NCBI GenBank assembly: GCA_945865855.1
Contig: CAMBES010000025.1
Coordinates: 1-13,533, forward strand
Source: Rhizobium sp. Q54
GTDB taxonomy: Bacteria > Pseudomonadota > Alphaproteobacteria > Rickettsiales > UBA1997
Length of the DNA: 13,533 nucleotides
Direction of reading: 5' to 3'
Shown: piece by piece, positions 1-6,371 of the stretch
How positions within the stretch are numbered: position 1 is the stretch's first letter
How the letters are laid out: each line of letters starts with the position of its first letter
Position numbers and translations under genes: made by a program
Notes under the pieces: generated by a model
The model's input: the letters and a program-made list of their open reading frames with translations, nothing else
Databases searched by the model: none
What the model was told of the DNA's origin: nothing

Positions 1-547
1 GATAAAAAGATTTGGCGTAGCCACCGTGACCAATCGGAGATTGTGCGAGTAGAATAAAATGTGGAGCCGAGCCCGAGCCGCCAAGCATTGGTAAATTTAC
101 TTGTTCGAGATATTTTCCATTAATTCCTCCCGCCCCTCGCGCAAAAAGAGCTGGGCCAGATTTCATTTTTTGATTTACTGCCTGATTATTTCCCAATTCA
201 AACTTACCGAAATCGCTTTCAGCGAAGGTAAAAATTTGATCAAGATTAGGATTTTCATTGCGACCGTCAGAATTAAAATTGAATTCGGTCTTAGCTGTAA
301 TTCCATATTTTAGGCCGTCTGGTGCCTCTTTGGCAAACTTTAAAAAGATCTGCGAATCATTGCCAATCGATTGGGGATTATTTAGACGATTTTTGGTTAA
401 GTCGTCGGGAAGATTTTGTTGTTCAAATGTAGAGTCTTGATTACGCGAAGCGGCAGAGAAATTTATGAAGCCACTGGTAGAAAAAGTTTTGGAATAAGCG
501 ACTTGAGGAGATATCAGTAAGAAGAGAAAGGCAATTTCACGAGTCAT
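1..547 (-). CDS. Outer-membrane porin, Gram-negative porin family (N-terminal part, cut by window edge)
   Basis: An open minus-strand frame of about 182 codons runs off the left edge. Starting at 547 it begins MTREIAFLFLLISPQVAYSK, a signal peptide with a short charged start, a hydrophobic core and a likely cleavage after A-Y-S at residue 19. The mature part looks like a beta-barrel porin: GFINFSAAS at the start, then alternating strands (LKYGITAKTEFNF) and the segment FAESDFGKFELGNNQAVNQKM, close to the 'G-ELGN' strand and loop seen in alphaproteobacterial porins. It would form a diffusion channel in the outer membrane. It follows rplY on the same strand. No Shine-Dalgarno lies next to this ATG. 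The frame stays open upstream to another ATG at 637, which overlaps the rplY stop as TAATG, but that start would bury the signal peptide behind 30 residues. The family is fairly sure; the start is less so. Confidence 0.75.
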   Translation of the reverse strand, partial: MTREIAFLFLLISPQVAYSKTFSTSGFINFSAASRNQDSTFEQQNLPDDLTKNRLNNPQSIGNDSQIFLKFAKEAPDGLKYGITAKTEFNFNSDGRNENPNLDQIFTFAESDFGKFELGNNQAVNQKMKSGPALFARGAGGINGKYLEQVNLPMLGGSGSAPHFILLAQSPIGHGGYAKSFY

Positions 548-551
548 CTTT

Positions 552-568
552 GAAGTTCGAAAAACTTC
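552..568 (-). promoter_or_regulatory. Small hairpin just upstream of the porin start
   Basis: A 6-bp stem (552-557 with 563-568) and 5-base loop sit 4 bases upstream of the porin ATG, where a ribosome-binding site would be expected. No Shine-Dalgarno is visible there; an AGGAG lies further upstream at 588-592. A role in controlling porin translation is inference only. Confidence 0.3.
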
Positions 569-595
569 GGGGATCTTGCAAATAAAACTCCTGAA

Positions 596-626
596 ATCCT
601 TGAATTTACTTCGTAAATTCAAGGAT
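596..626 (-). terminator. Perfect 14-bp stem-loop after rplY (terminator or processing hairpin)
   Basis: Bases 596-609 pair perfectly with 613-626 around a 3-base loop, 10 bases past the rplY stop. On the minus strand the stem is followed by TTCAGGAGTTTT rather than a clean T-tract, so it is not a textbook intrinsic terminator. It may end or attenuate rplY transcription, or mark an mRNA processing or stabilising site between rplY and the porin gene. Confidence 0.45.
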
Positions 627-636
627 AACGGACTCA

Positions 637-1314
637 TTATTTTTTAGATTCTGGCTTTTTAGCTTCGGCTTTTTTGGCTTCAGCTTTTTTATCATCTGCT
701 TTAGCTGGAGTTCCACCTGCTGCTGGAGAACCTGCTGATGGGGCCTCTTCTTCAGACTTGCCACGACCAGTGATGCTAGCAATTAGCAAATCGCCTTTTT
801 TGAACAACTTGACTCCGGAAGGTAAGACCAGGTTGGTTGTTCTGATTTTGTGCCCGATGTGAAAATTGGCGATATCGATTTCAATTGTTGCTGGAATTGA
901 TTTTTCGCTGTCGCACACAACTTCAATTTTGCGCAAAATTATGTTGAGCATTCCACCTTTTTTTAGACCCAAGGATTTATCTTGGTTGGTGAAAGAAAAT
1001 TTTGGTTTAGCACGAATAGCTTTTACATTATCGCATCCAAGGAAGTCGACGTGAACAGGGCGATCAGAAACCGGATCTAATTCAATTTTATGAGCGATTA
1101 CTTTGGTTTTTTTATCAGCAAGTTCGAGCTCGATTAGTGAAACTGTTAAGCTGCCTTTAAAATATTCAGCTTCGAATTCGCGAGCATCTAGACTTAAATT
1201 TATATTTCCGCCAGCGGCGTAAATAACAGCCGGAATGCGGCCAGCATTCTTGATTCTTCTAGATTCAGACGTGCCAAATTTTTCTCTTTTTTCTGCTTTT
1301 AGCGTAATTGACAT
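637..1314 (-). CDS. rplY: 50S ribosomal protein L25, long Ctc/TL5 form
   Basis: This protein binds 5S rRNA in the large ribosomal subunit. Residues about 1-92 form the L25 5S-rRNA-binding domain (start MSITLKAEKREKFGTSESRR, then GRIPAVIYA; the domain ends near PVHVDFL at 87-92). Residues about 95-182 match the second beta domain of the long Ctc/TL5 form. Residues 187-225 are a low-complexity tail rich in Ala, Lys, Glu and Pro that ends in repeated AEAKK units, a common feature of alphaproteobacterial L25. The 225-residue length is normal for this form. The start is well supported by AGGAG at 1319-1323, four bases before the ATG. The pth gene that often follows rplY in bacteria is absent; a porin gene follows instead. 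Confidence 0.95.
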   Translation of the reverse strand: MSITLKAEKREKFGTSESRRIKNAGRIPAVIYAAGGNINLSLDAREFEAEYFKGSLTVSLIELELADKKTKVIAHKIELDPVSDRPVHVDFLGCDNVKAIRAKPKFSFTNQDKSLGLKKGGMLNIILRKIEVVCDSEKSIPATIEIDIANFHIGHKIRTTNLVLPSGVKLFKKGDLLIASITGRGKSEEEAPSAGSPAAGGTPAKADDKKAEAKKAEAKKPESKK

Positions 1315-1356
1315 TTTTCTCCTGGTAGTTTCTTTTTTGAAAGTATTTGGGGCATT

Positions 1357-1387
1357 ATTTTAAAGGCCTAAATCGGGGGCGGCGCAA
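1357..1387 (-). promoter_or_regulatory. Possible sigma-70 promoter for rplY
   Basis: On the minus strand, TTGCGC (1382-1387) and TAAAAT (1357-1362) lie 19 bases apart, about 40 bases upstream of the rplY start in the 104-base gap after bcp. Spacing is slightly long and the -35 element is only a partial match. The call rests on pattern and position alone. Confidence 0.25.
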
Positions 1388-1418
1388 CCTATTTGTCGAA
1401 CTAAAACAATCAAGTGGG

Positions 1419-1886
1419 TTATCTCTTTTCAAGTTCAGATAGTGCTGCAAGCACTTCTTCGACGTGTCCGTTAACGCTTACGGAGTGCCAAATATTAGCG
1501 ATTTTACCAAGCCTGTCGATGAGAAAAGTAGAGCGATCAATACCAAGATATTTTTTGCCAAACATCGATTTTTGCTTAAGAACATCGTAAGCCTTACAAA
1601 CTTCTCCGCCTTCATCAGCAAGCAAATTGAAGGCCAAATTATATTTCTCAACAAAGCGACAATGACTGGTCACTCCATCTTTTGAAACTCCGAGCACGAC
1701 GCAATTTAACTTTTCAAACTCAGCGATTTTTTTGGTAAAATCTTGTGCTTCAATGGTGCAGCCCGGGGTGTCGTCTTTGGGATAAAAATAAAGAACGACA
1801 TTCTTTCCTTTAAGATCTGCAAGATCGATCTTCGTGCCTTCGTCACTTTTTAGTAAAAATAAAGGCGCTAATTCTCCGATTTCCAT
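1419..1886 (-). CDS. bcp: Thioredoxin-dependent thiol peroxidase (peroxiredoxin, BCP/PrxQ type)
   Basis: This cytoplasmic peroxiredoxin would reduce hydrogen peroxide and organic hydroperoxides, using thioredoxin as electron donor. The 155-residue protein has the AhpC/TSA fold. The active-site stretch YFYPKDDTPGCTIEAQDF places the peroxidatic cysteine at residue 43 with its conserved Pro and Thr partners. The resolving cysteine found five residues later in many BCP proteins is replaced by Gln48. Other cysteines are at 62, 76 and 97, so this may be a 1-Cys form or use a different resolving residue. The start lies one base after the trcR stop, so the two genes are very likely co-transcribed. 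No clear Shine-Dalgarno is present, which fits translational coupling. Confidence 0.93.
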   Translation of the reverse strand: MEIGELAPLFLLKSDEGTKIDLADLKGKNVVLYFYPKDDTPGCTIEAQDFTKKIAEFEKLNCVVLGVSKDGVTSHCRFVEKYNLAFNLLADEGGEVCKAYDVLKQKSMFGKKYLGIDRSTFLIDRLGKIANIWHSVSVNGHVEEVLAALSELEKR

Positions 1887-1887
1887 T

Positions 1888-2427
1888 TTAAACTTTTGGT
1901 TTTGCGACAGCTACGTGAGCGATCACATCATTAAATTGAGATTGGCTGCAAAGGCCCAGAAGCACAACATCGCGCGATTTAATATTTTTCATATTCCAAT
2001 GCGTACGGGTTCTAATTGATTCGATCATTTTATCAGTAGTGCCCACCAGTTTTTTGATTTGAGCGTTGGTGATTTCTGGGTAATATTTAAGCAGATAAAA
2101 AATACCATCTGGCTTATCTTGACGACGCGCGATTGGTGTATATTTCGATTTCTTTTCAGTGCCTCTAACTTGTGAAGCAGCGCCTTGGATCAAGACTAAA
2201 TCAGCTTCAGATATTTTTTCACAGCGCGCGATTTCTTCGCGTGAAAGTTGTCCAGATAAAATTGGATTTTGTCCGAGAATTCCAGCAGCAACGTCTCCAT
2301 CGGCAATGCCTTGCACTTCTAACTCATGTAGTCCACAAAATTTGGCAATTTGCGTAAATGTAAGTGAGGTATTTTCGACCAACCAAACAGCAGTTGCTTT
2401 ACGCATTAGGGGTAATTCTTGTATCAT
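1888..2427 (-). CDS. trcR: DUF1013 family regulator, TrcR-type cell-cycle transcriptional regulator
   Basis: This 179-residue protein matches the DUF1013 family, known from alphaproteobacteria and named TrcR after a link to cell-cycle transcription. The signature is the N-terminal block from about residue 9 to 43: KATAVWLVENTSLTFTQIAKFCG, followed by LHELEVQGIADGD (split here for length). Its predicted helices resemble a helix-turn-helix DNA-binding fold. A second conserved part (about 95-160) contains RRQDKPDGIFYLLKYYPEI and the helix NAQIKKLVGTTDKMIESI. No enzyme motif is visible. It is the first gene of a minus-strand unit with bcp and is divergent from birA. The start at 2427 gives the short leader before LMRKATAVWL typical of the family. 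Family assignment is strong; the exact regulatory target cannot be read from the sequence. Confidence 0.88.
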   Translation of the reverse strand: MIQELPLMRKATAVWLVENTSLTFTQIAKFCGLHELEVQGIADGDVAAGILGQNPILSGQLSREEIARCEKISEADLVLIQGAASQVRGTEKKSKYTPIARRQDKPDGIFYLLKYYPEITNAQIKKLVGTTDKMIESIRTRTHWNMKNIKSRDVVLLGLCSQSQFNDVIAHVAVAKPKV

Positions 2428-2498
2428 TGGTTTTAGATTTTTTTAGGAAAGAATAAGGGAAGGAAACCGCATTTAATTTAGCTCAACTTAATAAAGCA
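2428..2498. promoter_or_regulatory. Divergent promoter region between trcR and birA
   Basis: These 71 bases must hold both start regions because the flanking genes point away from each other. On the minus strand, TTGCTT (2494-2499) and TTAAAT (2471-2476) are 17 bases apart, a weak sigma-70 match that would serve trcR. No convincing promoter elements were found for birA. No operator palindrome was seen. Confidence 0.35.
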
Positions 2499-3212
2499 AT
2501 GGACTGGACTCATCAAGATTTTGTCATTCACGAATTCTCTGAACTTGAAAGCACTAATAAAACTGCGTTAGAATTGGCGCAGTTGGGGAAAATTTCCGAC
2601 CGTGAAATCATTTTAACCGAACGGCAAAGCGCAGGACGCGGTCGCCAAAATCGCAGCTGGATTTCGCCAGCTGGCAATCTTTATTTTTCGCTTCTTCTTC
2701 TTCCAAAAATTTCCGTTGAAAAAATTCCGCAGCTTTCTTTTGTGGGCATTACAGCCTTGCGCCTAGCGGTTAAAAACTCGGTTTCCAAATGGCCGAATGA
2801 TTTGCTGATTGAAGAAAAGAAGGTTGCCGGAATTCTGCTCGAGAGCAAAATATCTGGAGGAAATTGTGATTTCGTAGTCTTGGGAATTGGCGTCAATCTT
2901 ATCTCAAATCCATCTGAAACAATTTTTCCGGCGAGTAATTTAAAAAATTTTGGCATTGAAATTTCACCGCAAGAAATGTTGAAAAATTTTCTGAATGAGT
3001 TCGAAAAACTTTACCAAAATTGGCTTGATTTCGGTTTTGCTGGAATTCGTCAAATCTGGCTTCAGCGCTCTTATCGACTGAATGAAGAAATTAAGATAAA
3101 ACTTGATGGAGAGGAAATCGCGGGTGTTTTTTCTGGAATGGACGAGGAGGGTAATTTAATATTAAATCGAGAGGGAAAGATTCTTAAAATTTCCGTTGGG
3201 GATGTGAGTTAA
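2499..3212 (+). CDS. birA: Biotin--[acetyl-CoA-carboxylase] ligase, without DNA-binding domain
   Basis: The enzyme activates biotin with ATP and attaches it to the carrier protein of acetyl-CoA carboxylase, feeding fatty-acid synthesis. The catalytic domain spans about residues 10-190 and shows the biotinyl-AMP site GRGRQNRSW (46-54), KWPNDL (97-102), the lysine-containing KVAGILLE (108-115) and GIGVNL (129-134). Residues about 194-237 form the small SH3-like C-terminal domain and end at GDVS, close to the usual family end. The N-terminal winged helix of the E. coli-type repressor is missing, so this is a monofunctional ligase that should not act as a transcription repressor. It is a single gene, divergent from trcR and convergent with recG. 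The start has only a weak ribosome-binding site. Confidence 0.95.
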   Translation: MDWTHQDFVIHEFSELESTNKTALELAQLGKISDREIILTERQSAGRGRQNRSWISPAGNLYFSLLLLPKISVEKIPQLSFVGITALRLAVKNSVSKWPNDLLIEEKKVAGILLESKISGGNCDFVVLGIGVNLISNPSETIFPASNLKNFGIEISPQEMLKNFLNEFEKLYQNWLDFGFAGIRQIWLQRSYRLNEEIKIKLDGEEIAGVFSGMDEEGNLILNREGKILKISVGDVS

Positions 3213-3298
3213 AACTTACTGAATCGAGGCCCGCTCAAGGATGGCGCAGAAATTACGGCGCTTAATATTCATCACCACGCAGATAGAGATTTAGGAAA

Positions 3299-5281
3299 TT
3301 AACCACCAGCAATCATTTTCAAACAATCATCATAATCAAAAAGTCGCAGCAAATCTTGATAATCCTGGGTTCCGCGCCCCAACATTAATTCAGCATTTTT
3401 ACGCGCACTTGCTAGTAAATCCGAATCCAGACCCAAATCTGCAATTCTAAATTGTGGAAAACCACTTTGGTTTGTACCAAGCAAATTACCGCTTCCGCGC
3501 ATTTTTAAATCTTCTTCGGCAAGAAAAAATCCGTCGTCAGATTCGCGCAAAATGTTGAGGCGCTTGCTTCCATTCATTCCAAGTTTTTCGCCGTAAAGCA
3601 AAATGCAGAAAGATTTTTTGTCTGATCTGCCAACTCTTCCGCGCAATTGATGTAGTTGCGCCAGACCAAAATTCTCGGCATTTTCGATTAGAATTACGGT
3701 CGCATCTGGCGCATCAATTCCAACTTCAATCACCGTCGTTGCGACTAGAATCTTCAGGCCTCCAGACATAAAATTAGCCATTACCTTTTCCTTCTCTTTC
3801 TCACTCATTTTTCCATGCAGCAATCCAACATTTTCGACTGAAAAAATCTTCACTAATTCATCAAATTTTTTCTTCACGCTCATTAGCTCTATCTCAAAAT
3901 TTTCTTCAATCGCTGGGCAAATCCAAAATAATTTTTCACCGCGTAAAACCGCTCGCTTCATCGCTTCATGCACTTCATTAATTTTTTTTGCCGACATTAC
4001 TAATGTCTCAATTTTCTGACGATTTTTTGGTTTTTCATCGAGAATTGAAATATCCATGTCGCCGTAAAGAGCCATCATCAAACTGCGCGGAATGGGTGTT
4101 GCGCTCATTAAGAGCAGATCAACATTCTCGCCTTTTTCAACCAATTTTAAACGCTGCATTACGCCAAAACGATGCTGCTCATCAATCACTGCCAGGCCAA
4201 GATTTTTGAATTTTATGTTATCCTCTAAAGCTGCGTGAGTGCTGATTAAAATATCAATTTCTCCCGCCGCTAAATCGGTCAAAATTTTTGCCTTTTGTTT
4301 TTTCGTTGTCGCAGAAGTTAGGAGGTCGATACGAATCGACAAAAACCTGCGGAAATATTCCAGATGCTGCTTGGCAAGTACCGCCGTTGGCGCGATCACA
4401 CAAGCTTGTTTTTGTTGCGAGATCGCTGCGAGACATGCTGATATTGCCACAATCGTCTTTCCGCTACCGACATCTCCCTGCAAAAGTCGAAGCATTTTTT
4501 TTGAAGAAAAAATTTCTGATTCAATTTCAGCGATTGCTTTTAGCTGCGCTGAAGTTGCCTGGAATGGAAGTTTGGATAAAAAGTTAGAACCGATTTCTCG
4601 CTTCTCGCTTAATGCTTTTTGCTTCGTATTTTTATTATTTTTTTTAGCCAAAAAAACTGCAATCTGCCAAGCAAGAAGCTCTCTTCCCGCAATGTAACGA
4701 CGCGCTTTTTCAACATCTCCTTCTTTAAAATAATGCAGAATTTTTAGCGCTTCGCCAAGTTCGTTGTCAGGAATTTTTGTGAGAATTTCGGCGATTCTTT
4801 TGCTCAAAAATTTTTGCGTAATGCCCGCAATTAAAGGATAAATCACATTCAACTTCGGCATTTTTTCGATCTCGTTTGCCGGCAAAATTTCTTGCGGATG
4901 TGTCATTTGATTCTCCCCGCCCAAACGCTGCAAATGCCCGAGAATAGCTATCTCAACCCCAACCTTCATCTTGCTGATCTGACTTGGAAAAATTTTAAAA
5001 AAAATAATATTGAGGTAACCCGTCGGATTGTAGCAAATGACTTTATGGGGCTGACGATTTGTCGCTGGCTTGATGTGACTTTCAACTTTTGCCTTAACAA
5101 TAATCAGTTCGTCATTTTGCACTTCGAAAAGACGCGGACAAAGAGAAATAATCTCCATTCTAGATGGCTTGTGAAGTAGTAGTGCAAAAACTTTATTTCG
5201 TCCGACAAGTTTAGTGAGGGTCTGAGCAAAAACCTCTCCTACACCACGCAGCGAAGTGAGAGGAAGCAGCAAATCTTTCAT
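3299..5281 (-). CDS. recG: ATP-dependent DNA helicase RecG
   Basis: RecG is a branch-specific superfamily 2 helicase that reverses stalled replication forks and migrates Holliday junctions. At 660 residues it is near the usual length, though slightly short at the N-terminal wedge end. Residues about 1-210 hold the helical start and the OB-fold wedge. The helicase core shows Walker A GDVGSGKT (269-276), motif II DEQH (367-370), motif III SAT (393-395) and motif VI QLRGRVGRS (545-553). The RecG-specific region includes MRGSGNLLGTNQSG (594-607). All motifs look intact, so it should be active. Its ATG overlaps the smpB stop codon as ATGA, indicating translational coupling to smpB. Its stop lies 86 bases from the end of the convergent birA. 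Confidence 0.97.
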   Translation of the reverse strand: MKDLLLPLTSLRGVGEVFAQTLTKLVGRNKVFALLLHKPSRMEIISLCPRLFEVQNDELIIVKAKVESHIKPATNRQPHKVICYNPTGYLNIIFFKIFPSQISKMKVGVEIAILGHLQRLGGENQMTHPQEILPANEIEKMPKLNVIYPLIAGITQKFLSKRIAEILTKIPDNELGEALKILHYFKEGDVEKARRYIAGRELLAWQIAVFLAKKNNKNTKQKALSEKREIGSNFLSKLPFQATSAQLKAIAEIESEIFSSKKMLRLLQGDVGSGKTIVAISACLAAISQQKQACVIAPTAVLAKQHLEYFRRFLSIRIDLLTSATTKKQKAKILTDLAAGEIDILISTHAALEDNIKFKNLGLAVIDEQHRFGVMQRLKLVEKGENVDLLLMSATPIPRSLMMALYGDMDISILDEKPKNRQKIETLVMSAKKINEVHEAMKRAVLRGEKLFWICPAIEENFEIELMSVKKKFDELVKIFSVENVGLLHGKMSEKEKEKVMANFMSGGLKILVATTVIEVGIDAPDATVILIENAENFGLAQLHQLRGRVGRSDKKSFCILLYGEKLGMNGSKRLNILRESDDGFFLAEEDLKMRGSGNLLGTNQSGFPQFRIADLGLDSDLLASARKNAELMLGRGTQDYQDLLRLFDYDDCLKMIAGG

Positions 5282-5712
5282 TCTTCGCCACGTTGTTTGC
5301 GACGATTTTCATCTCTTTTTTTAATTGAATCGCGCTTGTCGTAAAGCTTCTTTCCGCGACCAATTCCGATCAGAACTTTCGCGATATTTTTTTTGTTAAA
5401 ATAAATTTTAATCGGCAGGCAGGCGTAACCTTTTTCCTGCATTTTTCCGAGAATTTTATTCAGCTGTTTTTTGCGCAATAAAAGTTTTCGCTGCCTCTTT
5501 GGCTCATGATTAAAGCGGTTTGCCGACTTATATTCGCTGATATTGCAATTGATTAAAAACAAATCTCCGGCAGTTTCGTTAACGTAACTTTCCGAGATAC
5601 TTGCCTTACCTTCGCGTAGTGATTTTACCTCACTTCCAAGCAGCATGATGCCGGCTTCGACTTCCTCTTCGATGGTGTAATTGAAATGTGCTTTGCGATT
5701 TAGTATTTGCAT
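5278..5712 (-). CDS. smpB: SsrA-binding protein (tmRNA partner)
   Basis: SmpB binds tmRNA and brings it to ribosomes stalled on broken messages, starting trans-translation. The 144-residue sequence begins with NRKAHFNYTIEEEVEAGIML, then has the hallmark GSEVKSLREGKASISESYV (about 26-44) and the RNA-binding stretch HEPKRQRKLLL. It ends in a lysine- and arginine-rich tail (KLYDKRDSIKKRDENRRKQR), the segment that enters the mRNA channel. The ssrA RNA gene itself was not found in this window. The stop overlaps the recG start by four bases. The gene is divergent from ilvH with only 45 bases between the starts, and no good Shine-Dalgarno precedes it. Confidence 0.97.
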   Translation of the reverse strand: MQILNRKAHFNYTIEEEVEAGIMLLGSEVKSLREGKASISESYVNETAGDLFLINCNISEYKSANRFNHEPKRQRKLLLRKKQLNKILGKMQEKGYACLPIKIYFNKKNIAKVLIGIGRGKKLYDKRDSIKKRDENRRKQRGEE

Positions 5713-5757
5713 GAAAAATATCTTTTAAAAATTCCTTCAAACTAGCAACCCCTTCCA
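5713..5757. promoter_or_regulatory. Very short divergent start region between smpB and ilvH
   Basis: Only 45 bases separate two start codons on opposite strands, so promoters must overlap each other or lie inside the neighbouring gene. Neither start has a Shine-Dalgarno at normal distance. No clear -35/-10 pair was identified. Confidence 0.3.
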
Positions 5758-6279
5758 ATGCAGATAAAAAAACATGTTCTTGCCGTCTTAGTTGAAAATG
5801 AATTTGGCGCCCTTGCACGCATTGTTGAACTTTTTTCAGCACGCGGATATAACATCGAGACACTTACAGTGGCGCCAGTTTCGCGCGATAAAAAAATGTC
5901 ACGCATCACCATTACCACTTACGGCACCGACAAAACAATCGACCTAATTTGTAAATTATTGAAGCGCATTGTGCCTGTTCATCACGCCGCCGAACTCAGT
6001 ACTGCCGATGGTTATATCGAGCGTGAATTAGCTTTGGTGCAAATTATTTCTAATGCAGAAACACGTGAAAAAGCAATGCGCGCGCTCGAAAATTATCGCG
6101 CTGATATTGTTGATATTGACGGTGATTCGTTGGTTTTCGAGGTGATTGGAAATTCGCAAACTATCGATGAAGTGCTGACAAAAATGGAAAGTTATGGATT
6201 GGCTACAGTTTCACGCACCGGTATTGCTGCTGGCTTTAAGGGAGCTAAGAGATTAGATAGATTGGATAGCGTTGATTAG
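5758..6279 (+). CDS. ilvH: Acetolactate synthase small (regulatory) subunit
   Basis: This subunit stimulates acetolactate synthase, the first shared step of valine, leucine and isoleucine synthesis, and makes it sensitive to valine. The N-terminal ACT domain (about 4-77) carries VENEFGALARIVELFSARGY and NIETLTVAPV, including Asn14, Gly17 and Asn32 at the places that bind valine in the E. coli protein. The C-terminal domain (about 88-165) includes ERELALVQI and the final SYGLATVSRTGIAAGFKG. The 173-residue length is normal. No large subunit (ilvB/ilvI) or ilvC is beside it, although these often cluster with it; the catalytic gene must lie elsewhere if the protein works. The ATG has no Shine-Dalgarno, but the start matches the family's usual N-terminus. 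Confidence 0.95.
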   Translation: MQIKKHVLAVLVENEFGALARIVELFSARGYNIETLTVAPVSRDKKMSRITITTYGTDKTIDLICKLLKRIVPVHHAAELSTADGYIERELALVQIISNAETREKAMRALENYRADIVDIDGDSLVFEVIGNSQTIDEVLTKMESYGLATVSRTGIAAGFKGAKRLDRLDSVD

Positions 6280-6317
6280 TTTTGCCATTCAAGCGAAGCG
6301 GATAATCAGACTTGGAT

Positions 6318-6335
6318 CGCAACGGGGTTGTTGCG
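6318..6335. repeat. Small hairpin between convergent ilvH and the protease gene
   Basis: CGCAAC (6318-6323) and GTTGCG (6330-6335) form a 6-bp stem with a 6-base loop in the 92-base gap between convergent genes. There is no T-tract after it on either strand. It could assist transcription ending in both directions, but the support is weak. Confidence 0.25.
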
Positions 6336-6371
6336 CGTAAATTGCGATGATGAAACGACAAGATCTTAGTG

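Noticed and set aside
101..440. Two overlapping plus-strand open frames at the left end
   Set aside because: They are antisense to the porin frame, which has a signal peptide and porin-like strands and explains the region much better.
654..700. Tandem short repeats near the 3' end of rplY
   Set aside because: They encode the known Ala/Lys-rich low-complexity tail of L25 and do not indicate a separate repeat element.
2159..2446. 95-codon plus-strand open frame over trcR
   Set aside because: Antisense to a well-supported DUF1013 gene; Ser/Cys-rich translation is typical of a shadow frame.
4239..4697. 152-codon plus-strand open frame
   Set aside because: It lies entirely antisense to the recG helicase core, whose motifs are intact; the translation is Cys/Ser/Arg-rich without recognisable features.
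5630..5863. 77-codon minus-strand open frame bridging the smpB and ilvH starts
   Set aside because: It overlaps both genes in other frames and crosses their promoter gap; the Arg/His-rich translation resembles no protein.
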